A DNA stretch of 64,000 nt from Bacteroidota bacterium (GTDB lineage Bacteria > Bacteroidota > Ignavibacteria > Kapaibacteriales > UBA2268): the NCBI GenBank assembly GCA_029974985.1, contig JARKQC010000063.1:1-64000 (forward strand), given 5' to 3'. The position numbers and the translations under genes are program-made. Below the pieces are notes generated by a model. That model saw only the letters and a list, made by a program, of their open reading frames with translations, searched no databases and was not told where the DNA came from. This document shows positions 1-8,597 of the stretch, piece by piece. Numbering within the stretch: the first letter of the stretch is position 1; each line of letters begins with the position of its first letter.

Positions 1-2
1 AG

Positions 3-292
3 CAGTATAATCAAAATCAACAAATGATTCTACCGCCTTTTTTAGAAAAATTAATACCTAAATATCATCCGGTAAGAGTTGTAAATAATGTAAACGATAA
101 ACTACAAATCACCTATATTTTATCTCAGTATAATAGAAAAAGCTATTGACAATATCAACACAGCATTAAGCGGTTTTTGGAAATATAAAACACAATAAAC
201 AATTTAAAAGATTTAATTTAAAAGGCAAATCAAAAGTAGAAATCGAAATTGGTTTAATATCACTCGCGCATAATTTAGCAAAATTGTCCTAA
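3..292 (+). pseudogene. Remnant of an IS1182-type transposase, internally deleted
   Basis: Reading from base 3 gives an N-terminal transposase signature (LPPFLEKLIPKYHPVRVVN, then DKLQ) typical of IS1182/DUF772 transposases; this frame stops at about 146-148. A second piece in another frame, about 191-292, reads RFNLKGKSKVEIEIGLISL followed by AHNLAKLS and a stop, which matches the usual C-terminus of the same family. The whole middle, including the catalytic core, is missing, and the two ends are in different frames. The window may begin inside the element, so its true left end is unseen. Family assignment rests on remembered motifs, not on a search. Confidence 0.72.
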
Positions 293-426
293 ATTGCCTA
301 AAAACATTCAACTAACAGTATAAAAATTTACCAATCCTTTTATTAGTAGTACTTTTTAAAAATTAACTATATAATTTTTTAATTGTAGTATATTTATTTG
401 AAATAAATGGTTAAATCTATTTTTTT

Positions 427-462
427 TAAAAATAAAAGAAGCAGTCCTTTTGGGACTGCCTC
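427..462 (-). terminator. Rho-independent terminator downstream of the GT-C/TPR gene
   Basis: On the minus strand GAGGCAGTCC and GGACTGCTTC form a stem around a short A-rich loop, followed by TTTTATTTTT. It lies about 115 bp past the minus-strand stop at 578 and is the first strong terminator there. The IS relic reads towards it from the other side, so it may also serve as a boundary between them. Confidence 0.7.
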
Positions 463-474
463 ATTCATTTTTTC

Positions 475-507
475 AAATGTCCAACTTCTTTGAGATTTTG
501 GAAATCA
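475..507. repeat. Decayed copy of the 33-bp palindromic element
   Basis: The 5' arm AAATGTCCAACTTCT, loop TTG and 3' arm AGATTTTGGAAATCA keep the 15-3-15 layout of the family but with several mismatched pairs. It lies 71 bp past the stop of the minus-strand gene ending at 578. Confidence 0.5.
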
Positions 508-577
508 AAGTTTATGTAAAAAACTATTAACTTAATAATAGTTATGTAGATTAATCAAGTTATGAAAAAATGTAGAA

Positions 578-2380
578 TTATTTACAATATTTCTCTAAAA
601 AGTCTTTAGCTATAGCGGAACCTAATTCGTAAGCTGTTTTCCAATCATTACAAGCTGAAATAATATCATTTAATTGATAATTTGAAATAGCACGATTGAG
701 GTAAGCATTAGCATATTTGGGATAGTATTTTATTGCATTATTAGAAACTTCTATACTCTCATTAAATTTTCCCATTTGATTATATTCATAAGCGAGATTA
801 TTCAATGAGATTTGAAATTTCGGGTCAATTTTTAGAGATTGAATATAATCATTGATAGCACCCTCTTTATCATTCATTTTTGATTTAGCTATTGCTCTAT
901 TACTAAAAAAATTTGCTTTATTTGGATTGATTGAAATCGCTTTATCATAATCTTTTAATATCTCACCATTATATATACCAAGAAAAGTATTTGATAATGC
1001 TCTATTGCTATATGCATCAGAATAGTCGGGTTTGATTTCAGCCGCTTTACTAAATAGCTCGATTGCCTCTTTATGATTTCCCATATTTGCTTTTGCCAAG
1101 CCAATATTTAGATAAGCCAAAGCGGCTGTATTTGGATTATTTTCAACTGCACGCCCATAATAGCTTAAATCATTTTTATAATATGAGATATTCATAAAAT
1201 TTAAAACTATATAAAATAGTAATAAAATTACGCTATAAATAATAAGCAAATTATTTTTTTTCGTAAAATAGTTAAATAAGCTACTAAAAATGATAATTAA
1301 TCCAACAGCAGGTAGATATGCTCTATGCTCTAAATAATCATAAGCATTTATGCCTAAATAATTTGAATACATCATTCCGGGTATAGAGAAAGCTATATAC
1401 CACAAACTTGCAAAAATTATTAACCTCTTATCATTCTCAATTTTCAAAGTTAGAAAAACAATCAAAGTAATAATAATAAGGCCCAAAACTGTGTTTAATA
1501 TTGAAAATATTGATAATGTTGATAAGCTAATTGGTAAAAAGAATTTTGCAATAATTTCGAATAATACTTGAAAATTTGAAAATAATTGCGCTATACCAAA
1601 AGAAGATGAATCTGTTTTTGCAATCATTACATAACTTCTTAAAAACAAATATAATAATGATAGAATAATATATACTATGTATAAGATTACATTTTGTTTT
1701 TTAAAAATTTCACTTCTTTTTAAAAGAATAATATAAGAAAGTACAATAAATGGTAAAACAAGTGCAGATTCTTTTGATAAAAGTGCAATAGCAAGTGATA
1801 TTAAATGAATAATAAGAAACTTTTGATTATTACTTTTATCAAATTTCAGAAAAGTATATAAAAATATTATAGATGATAATCCTAAAAATAAATCTCCTCG
1901 CCCCGGAACCCACGCAATTGCTTGATTAAATACTGGCGCAACTGCAAAAATCAAAGAACTAATAAATGAAATTCTTTTTTCAAAATTTAATTCGATAAGT
2001 AGTAAAAATAAGAATATAGTTGAACAAATATGTAGCAAAATATTAGTAATATGATAAGCAACAGGATTAATTTCACTAAATTGATAATCAATCATAAAGC
2101 TAAGATTTTGCAATGGTCTAAAAAATGAAGTAGTACCATTTTGAAAAAAAGCATCATTCAAAACCACTTTATTAATATTATCAATATCGCTAAAAAGCTC
2201 TGCATTAGGTGGGATTATAGAACTATCATCAAAATTTGTAAAATCAAATTTTAGCGCACTAATATAAACAATTGAAATAACGACACTTATAATAATAAAA
2301 ATATATGTATTTGATAAATTAGAAAAGAGTATGCTTTTACTAATATTTTTATTGCTATTTTTCTTATCTTTAACTTTCAT
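578..2380 (-). CDS. GT-C-type membrane glycosyltransferase-like protein with C-terminal TPRs
   Basis: 600 aa. The first two thirds hold about ten hydrophobic membrane segments. The first periplasmic loop carries the acidic FDFTNFDDSS stretch and, further on, FRPLQNLSF and YHITNILLH, the pattern of TMTC/PMT-like GT-C transferases that use lipid-linked sugars. From about residue 405 to the end there are four to five tetratricopeptide repeats (for example YSNRALSNTF, FFSNRAIAKSK, AYLNRAISNY). A likely job is transfer of a sugar to protein or glycan at the outer face of the inner membrane, with the TPRs binding a partner. The family is clear; the substrate is not. Followed on its strand by a hairpin terminator at 427-462; no partner gene is adjacent. 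Confidence 0.75.
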   Translation of the reverse strand: MKVKDKKNSNKNISKSILFSNLSNTYIFIIISVVISIVYISALKFDFTNFDDSSIIPPNAELFSDIDNINKVVLNDAFFQNGTTSFFRPLQNLSFMIDYQFSEINPVAYHITNILLHICSTIFLFLLLIELNFEKRISFISSLIFAVAPVFNQAIAWVPGRGDLFLGLSSIIFLYTFLKFDKSNNQKFLIIHLISLAIALLSKESALVLPFIVLSYIILLKRSEIFKKQNVILYIVYIILSLLYLFLRSYVMIAKTDSSSFGIAQLFSNFQVLFEIIAKFFLPISLSTLSIFSILNTVLGLIIITLIVFLTLKIENDKRLIIFASLWYIAFSIPGMMYSNYLGINAYDYLEHRAYLPAVGLIIIFSSLFNYFTKKNNLLIIYSVILLLFYIVLNFMNISYYKNDLSYYGRAVENNPNTAALAYLNIGLAKANMGNHKEAIELFSKAAEIKPDYSDAYSNRALSNTFLGIYNGEILKDYDKAISINPNKANFFSNRAIAKSKMNDKEGAINDYIQSLKIDPKFQISLNNLAYEYNQMGKFNESIEVSNNAIKYYPKYANAYLNRAISNYQLNDIISACNDWKTAYELGSAIAKDFLEKYCK

Positions 2381-2460
2381 ATTAAAATGATTTAAAAAAG
2401 TGAATAATTATATTTTCAAATATATTAAATTTATAATAAAATGAATTTTAATATTATTTC

Positions 2461-2499
2461 AAAAATAAAAAAATGCTCTATAAATTAATACAGAGCATT
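2461..2499 (-). terminator. Terminator after ispD
   Basis: AATGCTCT at 2472-2479 and AGAGCATT at 2492-2499 form an 8-bp stem. Read on the minus strand it is followed by a T-rich run (the A-rich stretch 2461-2472 on plus). It lies 30 bp past the ispD stop. Confidence 0.65.
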
Positions 2500-2528
2500 A
2501 AAAAATTAAATCAATAAAAAATGAGGAT

Positions 2529-3218
2529 TTAGGAAATATCATCTAAAATCATTTTACCTATTTTAAGGTCTAATGGGTCAGTGATTTTTATATTTGTATC
2601 CTCACCGTCAATAATAGTGATTTTATAACCGATGAACTCGACTAAAGAAGCTGAGTCAGTTCCAGAAAAATTTACTTTTGCCGCTTGAGTGTAAGCATTT
2701 TGAATTATATCTTGCCAATATCCTTGCGGAGTTTGAACAAGACATAATTTTGAACGGTCTATAGTTTTAACGACCATGCCCTTATGACTTCTCTCTTTAA
2801 TAGTTTCTTTTGGCATAACTGCTGGAATAACTGCTCCAGCTTCTTCTGCGGTGTCAATTATGCTTTGAACTAATTTTTTTGAAACAAAGGGACGAACTGC
2901 GTCGTGAACTAACACAATTTCGGCAGATTCGACGGTCTTTGTTTTAAGGGCGTGTCTTACAGAATCTTGTCTTTGAACTCCTCCAATAACAATTTCTGCA
3001 ACTTTTTTTATATCATATTTTTTTAACAATTCTTTTGTATATGTAAACCATTCATTGTGAACTGATAAAACTATAGCTTCGACATCATCAATATCTTCGA
3101 ATATTCGTAGAGTATGAATTAAAACAGGAATAGAGTTAATTTCAGCAAATTGCTTAGGAATATCACTCCCGAATCGCTTACCAATTCCTCCCGCTGGTAT
3201 TATTGTGCAACATTTCAT
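2529..3218 (-). CDS. ispD: 2-C-methyl-D-erythritol 4-phosphate cytidylyltransferase
   Basis: 229 aa, the normal length for IspD. It couples MEP with CTP to give CDP-ME in the MEP isoprenoid pathway, in the cytoplasm. The nucleotide-binding N-terminus PAGGIGKRFGSDIPKQF (residues 8-24) has the glycine-rich loop, the conserved Arg and the Lys; QRQDSV (82-87) and HDAVRPFV (105-112) are further family motifs. The ATG at 3218 places the glycine-rich loop at the usual distance from the N-terminus. The gene stands alone between two intergenic gaps; the usual partner ispF is not in the window. It is divergent from murD, sharing a 148-bp promoter region. Confidence 0.95.
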   Translation of the reverse strand: MKCCTIIPAGGIGKRFGSDIPKQFAEINSIPVLIHTLRIFEDIDDVEAIVLSVHNEWFTYTKELLKKYDIKKVAEIVIGGVQRQDSVRHALKTKTVESAEIVLVHDAVRPFVSKKLVQSIIDTAEEAGAVIPAVMPKETIKERSHKGMVVKTIDRSKLCLVQTPQGYWQDIIQNAYTQAAKVNFSGTDSASLVEFIGYKITIIDGEDTNIKITDPLDLKIGKMILDDIS

Positions 3219-3324
3219 AAAAAGTTTTTTGAAATTTGTTAAAAATAGATAAGCAATTTAATAAAGAATAAGATAATAATTTATCTAAATATTTATTTTT
3301 TTTAAATTATTCATAACATTTTAA

Positions 3325-3332
3325 TAAGTTTG
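3325..3332 (+). promoter_or_regulatory. Possible TAnnTTTG promoter box for murD-ftsW
   Basis: TAAGTTTG matches the Bacteroidota -7 box TAnnTTTG and sits 34 bp before the murD ATG, but no clear TTTG lies at the -33 distance. Weak on its own. Confidence 0.35.
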
Positions 3333-3366
3333 ATAATATTTTTTTTACGATTTTTATAAAACTATT

Positions 3367-4695
3367 ATGAAAGTAACAATTGTCGGTGCAGGAAAAAGTG
3401 GAATTGCAGCTGCAAAACTTGCAAAAAAGCTAAATTATCAAGTCAGTCTAAGCGAATCTAAAGCAAGTTCAGACTTTGAAAACGAAATTGAAATACTAAA
3501 ATCTCTTAATATTAAATATGAATTTAGTGGGCATAGTTCAAAATTTTTAAAATCCAGTGATTTAGTCGTTACATCTCCGGGCGTACCTCCAAAAAATCTA
3601 ATAATTAAAGAGGCAGAACATAAAGGCATTCCAATTATTAGCGAACTCGAATTTGGCTGGCGACATTTAAAAAATAAATCAATCGCAATAACGGGTACAA
3701 ATGGAAAAACAACAACAACCTCACTTATTGCATTTATTTTAAATAATTCAGGGAAAAAAGCTATAGCTTGCGGTAATATCGGAACCCCTATTTCAGATTT
3801 GTACGGTAATATTGATGACGACACGATTTTAGTAATCGAAGCAAGCAGTTATCAATTAGATAGAATTGTTAATTTCAGCCCTGATGTCTCACTAATTTTG
3901 AATATTACTCCCGACCATTTAGCATATCATTCTACTTATGAAAATTATATTTTAGCAAAGTGGAAAATTTCTTCTATGCAGAATGAAAAAAATTTGTTAA
4001 TTTTAAATAAAGATGATGAGACAATTTTGAAAAACATTTTGCCGTCTAAGGCAAAGATTCAATTTTTCTCTTATTCGCAAGTAGATTGGGGGATTTACGT
4101 TAAAGGCGAACATCTTTATTTTAAGTCAGCAAATAAAGAGGAGTTACTAATGAATATTAGTGAGATTAGTATTCCCGGTGTGCATAATGTATATAATTCT
4201 ATGGCGGCAGCATTAGCATCACGGGCATTCGAAATAAGAAATGAAGATATTAGAGATTCTCTAATGAAATTTCAAGGTGTGGAGCATCGCCTTGAATATG
4301 TGCGAACACTCAACTCTGTAGATTTTATCAACGATTCAAAAGCTACTAATATCAATGCCGCATGGTATGCTCTTTCGAGTTATAATTCTCCACTTATTTG
4401 GATCGCTGGCGGTCGGGCTGATTCAAATGATTATTCGCTTCTCGAAGATATTGTTTTGAAAAATGTCAAATGTATTGTTACTATTGGCGAGGAATCAAAT
4501 AATATTTTTAATCATTTTTGCCATAAAATAAGATGTATAAAAGAAGATAATCTCGAAAGTGCTGTGAAAAGTGCTTTTGAACAATCTTCTGAAGGTGATA
4601 AAATAATTTTCACACCCGCTTGTAAATCTTTTGATATGTTTCTAAATTACGAGCATCGTGGTGAAGTTTTTAAACAAATAGTAAATTCTTTATAA
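3367..4695 (+). CDS. murD: UDP-N-acetylmuramoyl-L-alanine:D-glutamate ligase
   Basis: 442 aa, usual length for MurD. It adds D-Glu to UDP-MurNAc-L-Ala in the cytoplasm using ATP. The N-terminal Rossmann domain starts with VTIVGAGKSGIAA; the Mur ligase P-loop GTNGKTTTT is at 110-118; further family motifs are LNITPDHL, HRLEYVRT, INDSKATN and WIAGG. ftsW follows after 2 bp, so the two are cotranscribed as in a dcw cluster, but mraY and murG are missing from here and murC lies 25 kb away (29685). Confidence 0.97.
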   Translation: MKVTIVGAGKSGIAAAKLAKKLNYQVSLSESKASSDFENEIEILKSLNIKYEFSGHSSKFLKSSDLVVTSPGVPPKNLIIKEAEHKGIPIISELEFGWRHLKNKSIAITGTNGKTTTTSLIAFILNNSGKKAIACGNIGTPISDLYGNIDDDTILVIEASSYQLDRIVNFSPDVSLILNITPDHLAYHSTYENYILAKWKISSMQNEKNLLILNKDDETILKNILPSKAKIQFFSYSQVDWGIYVKGEHLYFKSANKEELLMNISEISIPGVHNVYNSMAAALASRAFEIRNEDIRDSLMKFQGVEHRLEYVRTLNSVDFINDSKATNINAAWYALSSYNSPLIWIAGGRADSNDYSLLEDIVLKNVKCIVTIGEESNNIFNHFCHKIRCIKEDNLESAVKSAFEQSSEGDKIIFTPACKSFDMFLNYEHRGEVFKQIVNSL

Positions 4696-4697
4696 AA

Positions 4698-5867
4698 ATG
4701 AATGTAAAAGGTCATATTGATTGGGTGATATTTATTCCCGTTATTGCTTTGATGTTGTTTTCAATATCATTTGTTTATGCGGCAAGTGCAACAAATTCAG
4801 AGTTTAAATTTGGTGATTCCGAACAATTATTTCTTAGCCATACAATAAGAGTATTTCTTGGAATAATAATAATGTTCATCAGTATGAAAATTGATTATCA
4901 CATTTATTCCAAAATATCTTTACCATTGCTTACATTGGGAATTTTACTACTAATAGTGGTGTTATTTGTAGGAACTAATATAAAAGGGGCATCGCGTTGG
5001 ATAATGTTGGGTCCTTTAAGCTTTCAACCTTCTGAATTTGTAAAACTTGTGATGGTAATACATTTTGCCGCACTTTTAGCTAAAAAACAAGATGTAATAA
5101 AAGATTTTGAGAAAGGTTTTTTTCCTTTTATATTATGGACTGTGATAATTTGCTTTTTAATAGCATTACAGCCAAATTTCTCTACAATGATGGTAATTTT
5201 TATGATTGCTGTCTCAATGATGTTTATTGGAAATAATAATTTATTACATCTCGGAACAACTTTTGGAATTGGATTAGTTGCTGTAATAGTATTTTTTATT
5301 ACCGCACCATACCGCCTTGCAAGGTTGCAATCTTTTTTAGGATTTGGTGAAAATGCTGGAAATCAAGAAGTAAGCTATCAATTAAATCAAGCATTAATAG
5401 CATTAGGAAATGGTGGGTTGTTTGGGGTCGGTGTCGGTCAAAACAGACAATCTCATTTATTTTTACCCGAATCTTATGGCGATTTTATATTTTCAATTTT
5501 AGGCGAAGAATATGGTTTTATTGGTTTAATAGGTATAATATCAGTATTTTTAATCGTATTTTGGCGTGGAATGCTCATTGCTCGAAAAGCACCTGATAAT
5601 TTTGGATATTTTCTTGCAATTGGTATAGTTATAACATTTGCGATTTATGTATTTGTAAACGCTGGTGTTAACACGGGATTATTGCCAACGACGGGGGTTC
5701 CTATGCCTTTTGTTAGTTATGGTGGCACGGCTGTATTATTTTATTCTGCGGCGATTGGTATTTTATTAAATATTTCAGCTCAGGCGGGAGTCTATCCTCG
5801 CCGTGAGACTGAAAATAATTTTGATAATTTGGAAAATGATAATGAACTAATTAATACCGAAAACTGA
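4698..5867 (+). CDS. ftsW: Peptidoglycan polymerase / cell-division protein FtsW (SEDS family)
   Basis: 389 aa with about ten membrane segments. SEDS proteins polymerise lipid II into glycan strands at the septum. Seen: the conserved GASRWIMLGPLSFQPSEFVK block, the periplasmic SYQLNQALIALGNGGLFGVG block and the C-terminal VPMPFVSYGGTA motif. Following murD argues for FtsW rather than its paralog RodA. The last 21 bp overlap, tail to tail, the 3' end of the convergent proline dehydrogenase gene. Confidence 0.92.
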   Translation: MNVKGHIDWVIFIPVIALMLFSISFVYAASATNSEFKFGDSEQLFLSHTIRVFLGIIIMFISMKIDYHIYSKISLPLLTLGILLLIVVLFVGTNIKGASRWIMLGPLSFQPSEFVKLVMVIHFAALLAKKQDVIKDFEKGFFPFILWTVIICFLIALQPNFSTMMVIFMIAVSMMFIGNNNLLHLGTTFGIGLVAVIVFFITAPYRLARLQSFLGFGENAGNQEVSYQLNQALIALGNGGLFGVGVGQNRQSHLFLPESYGDFIFSILGEEYGFIGLIGIISVFLIVFWRGMLIARKAPDNFGYFLAIGIVITFAIYVFVNAGVNTGLLPTTGVPMPFVSYGGTAVLFYSAAIGILLNISAQAGVYPRRETENNFDNLENDNELINTEN

Positions 5868-6743
5868 TTTTACGATATGCCCAACCATTTGTGGGTTTTC
5901 TTTTAATCTGCGTGTTGAATAGCCATACCAATCATCACCAAATGGAACATAGACTCTTAGATTATGTCCAGCATTAAGAATTTCATTTCTGCGATTTTCT
6001 CTAACTCCTAATAGCATTTGAAATTCATATTGATTTTTTTCAAGATTACGTTTTTTAACGGCATCTAAACCATATTGAATTAATGCTTCGTCGTGTGTTG
6101 CAATTCCCACGTATAAATTATTGTCAAGCATTAAATCAAGGAGACTTCTATAATTCTCTCTAACTTCTTCAAAGCCTTTAAAAGCGATACTTTCGGCTTC
6201 GACATAAATACCCTTGCAAAGTCTAATATTGGGCTTATAATCGAGTAATGATTTCACATCATCGTAGCTTCTTCTCATATAGGCTTGTAAAACTATACCG
6301 ACATTATCCAAACCATCTTCGCGTAGCTTTCTATATAAATCCAAAGTCATAGTTGTATATGGAGAGTTTTCCATATCTAATCTTACAAATAAACCAAGAT
6401 TTTTGGCTTTACTAATATGTTCTTTGATATTTTCGTAACCGAAATTGAAATCAATACCTAATCCCAAAGATGTAGGTTTAATAGATGAATAAGTATTTAA
6501 TTTGTTATCAACTATCGCATCTAATACTTTCATACACATTTCTTTTTCGTGAATTGCACGCTCTTTTGTAGTAACAAATTCTCCAAGTACGTCAATAGTA
6601 CTTGCGCCATTAAGCTCCATTAATGTTTTTGTAACTCTTATAGCATCTTCGAGTTTAGGACCAGCTATGTATTTTTTTGCAAATAAATAAACAATAGATT
6701 TAGGAACATAAGGCATCGTTTTTAAAATCAATTGATTTAGCAT
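5847..6743 (-). CDS. Proline dehydrogenase (monofunctional)
   Basis: 298 aa, a stand-alone FAD-dependent proline dehydrogenase that oxidises proline to pyrroline-5-carboxylate and passes electrons to quinone. Barrel motifs seen: RLDMENSPYTTMTLDLYRKL, VGIATHDEALI, QMLLGVRENRRNEI and the substrate-binding VPFGDDWYGYSTRRLKENP near the C-terminus, with the paired arginines intact. No P5C dehydrogenase gene is next to it. Its 3' end overlaps ftsW by 21 bp in convergent orientation. Confidence 0.9.
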   Translation of the reverse strand: MLNQLILKTMPYVPKSIVYLFAKKYIAGPKLEDAIRVTKTLMELNGASTIDVLGEFVTTKERAIHEKEMCMKVLDAIVDNKLNTYSSIKPTSLGLGIDFNFGYENIKEHISKAKNLGLFVRLDMENSPYTTMTLDLYRKLREDGLDNVGIVLQAYMRRSYDDVKSLLDYKPNIRLCKGIYVEAESIAFKGFEEVRENYRSLLDLMLDNNLYVGIATHDEALIQYGLDAVKKRNLEKNQYEFQMLLGVRENRRNEILNAGHNLRVYVPFGDDWYGYSTRRLKENPQMVGHIVKSVFGIN

Positions 6744-6807
6744 AAAAAAATTCCATTTGTAAATTTGCTAATTTGTATATTACAAAATTAAATAAATTTA
6801 ATTTATT

Positions 6808-7422
6808 TTATTGATTTAAAATAGGAATATTTTTTAAAATTTCATTTTTAGTATTTTCGATAGTGCCATTTGAACAAATAATCTTGATTCGTTCGGGTTC
6901 TTCTCTGGCAATAAGCTCATATCCTAAAAGCACTCTTTTGTAAAAACTATCCCCCGCATTTTCAATTCTGTCTAAATCTCTTTTATGAGAACGCTCTTTT
7001 GCGACGTCTAATGGTAATTTTAAATAAAAAGTTAAATCGGGTTTTAGCCCATTAACAGCAATTATATTACAAGTCTTTACAATATCTAAATCAATCATTC
7101 TACCATAACCTTGATAAGCAGTAGTAGAATCATAAAATCTATCGCATAGCACAAATATATCATTTTCTAAAGCTGGCTTAATAATGTTTTCAACTAGATT
7201 TGCCCTTGCAGCTTGGAATAATAATAATTCGGAAATATCATTAATTTGGCTTTTATTTGATAATAAAATATCTCTAATTTGTTCAGACAATTGAGTGCCA
7301 CCGGGTTCGCGTAAAGTAATTACTTTAAACCCTTTTTGTTCTAAAGTTTCTTTCAATAAAATAAGTTGCGTTGACTTTCCGCAGCCATCAATTCCTTCAA
7401 AAGTTATAAACACTTTCGGCAC
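6808..7422 (-). CDS. tmk: Thymidylate kinase
   Basis: 204 aa, usual length. It phosphorylates dTMP to dTDP. The P-loop FEGIDGCGKST is at residues 8-18; LREPGGTQLSEQIRDILL carries the dTMP-binding DR-like Arg-Glu-Pro-Gly stretch; CDRFYDSTTAYQG follows; the LID region KERSHKRDLDRIE is Arg-rich. It lies 4 bp after rsmI and is part of the minus-strand block. Confidence 0.96.
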   Translation of the reverse strand: MPKVFITFEGIDGCGKSTQLILLKETLEQKGFKVITLREPGGTQLSEQIRDILLSNKSQINDISELLLFQAARANLVENIIKPALENDIFVLCDRFYDSTTAYQGYGRMIDLDIVKTCNIIAVNGLKPDLTFYLKLPLDVAKERSHKRDLDRIENAGDSFYKRVLLGYELIAREEPERIKIICSNGTIENTKNEILKNIPILNQ

Positions 7423-7426
7423 CTAT

Positions 7427-8122
7427 TTAATTTTTTTTTGCATCTATAATAACTACTAACTCACCTTTTAAACCCTTTCGCTTGCTAATAATTTCTCTAA
7501 GCTCGGAAACGGTTCCTCTTAGAAACTCCTCATAAAATTTTGTTAACTCTCTTGCTATACATATTTTTCGCTCATCGCCAAATATTTCGTAAAATTCAGC
7601 TAAAAGTTTTTCAATTCTATGACAAGATTCATAAAGTATTATAGTCGTTTCAAGCATACAAATATTAGTTAAAAATGTTTTTCGCCCTTTTTTTTGTGGT
7701 GCAAATCCAACAAATGTAAAATTATGTACACTTAATCCACTCGCTGATAGTGCTGTTATTAGTGCAGAAACTCCGGGAATAGGAACTACTTTTATATTAT
7801 TTGTGATAGCCTCGTTTACTAATTTATAGCCTGGGTCGGATATAAGTGGAGTGCCAGCATCAGATATCAAGCATACAGATTTACCTTCTGAAATCATTTT
7901 TATAATTTCTACACTTTTCTCGCTTTCATTATAATCATAATAACTTATCAAACTTTTGTGTGGAATATTTAGTTTTTGAAGCAAGAGTCCAGAATGCCGA
8001 GTATCTTCACAAGCAATTATGTCGCAATTTTGTAACACTCTAATTGCTCTTAAAGTAATATCTTCGAGATTTCCTATTGGAGTTGAAACTATATATAAAG
8101 CGGGCTCTAAATTATTTTCCAA
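7427..8122 (-). CDS. rsmI: 16S rRNA (cytidine1402-2'-O)-methyltransferase
   Basis: 231 aa. RsmI uses SAM to 2'-O-methylate C1402 in the decoding centre of 16S rRNA. Seen: LYIVSTPIGNLEDITLRA at the N-terminus, CEDTRHSG (about 38-45), the tetrapyrrole-methylase-type SDAGTPLISDPG (87-98) and VPIPGVSALITALSASGL. Length agrees with RsmI proteins lacking the C-terminal extension. The start overlaps the tadA end by 11 bp, which suggests translational coupling. Confidence 0.95.
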   Translation of the reverse strand: MENNLEPALYIVSTPIGNLEDITLRAIRVLQNCDIIACEDTRHSGLLLQKLNIPHKSLISYYDYNESEKSVEIIKMISEGKSVCLISDAGTPLISDPGYKLVNEAITNNIKVVPIPGVSALITALSASGLSVHNFTFVGFAPQKKGRKTFLTNICMLETTIILYESCHRIEKLLAEFYEIFGDERKICIARELTKFYEEFLRGTVSELREIISKRKGLKGELVVIIDAKKN

Positions 8123-8588
8123 TTTTTTTCTTATTTCGTAATTCTTTAAAAAAATCTTTTAAAATTTGAGAACATTCGGACTCTAATAATCCATAATGTA
8201 TTTCACAGCGATGATTAAGTCGCTCATCATTCAATATATTATAAAGGCTACCCGCGGCACCAGTTTTAGTATCATGCGTGCCAATATAAACGCGTTTAAT
8301 TCTTGATAACACAATAGCACCCGCACACATCGGGCATGGTTCTAATGTTATATACATATCACAATTTAGTAAATGCTTGTAGCCAATTTTTTTAATTGCC
8401 GAGTTTATTGCTATAACCTCAGCATGATTAATTGAATTATTTTTTTTTTCAATTTTATTATATGCAGAACTTATAATTTCGTTATTTAATACAATTACTG
8501 CACCGACGGGAACATCATCATTGGAATATGATTTTTTTGCTAAACTAAGAGCTTTTTGCATAAATCGAATATTATTTTCTGTAAACAT
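8112..8588 (-). CDS. tadA: tRNA-specific adenosine deaminase
   Basis: 158 aa. TadA makes inosine at position 34 of tRNA-Arg(ACG). The zinc and catalytic residues are visible as HAE (55-57) and PCPMC (84-88), with the cytidine/deoxycytidylate deaminase fold around them. Other purine deaminases (guanine deaminase) share this layout, but the N-terminal ALSLAKKSYSNDDVPVGAV block and the neighbour rsmI favour TadA. Part of a tight block, 9 bp after the aminotransferase. Confidence 0.9.
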   Translation of the reverse strand: MFTENNIRFMQKALSLAKKSYSNDDVPVGAVIVLNNEIISSAYNKIEKKNNSINHAEVIAINSAIKKIGYKHLLNCDMYITLEPCPMCAGAIVLSRIKRVYIGTHDTKTGAAGSLYNILNDERLNHRCEIHYGLLESECSQILKDFFKELRNKKKIGK

Positions 8589-8597
8589 ATTTAATAA

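Noticed and set aside
3438..3824. A 128-codon minus-strand frame inside murD
   Set aside because: Antisense shadow of a well-supported gene; no signal or domain.
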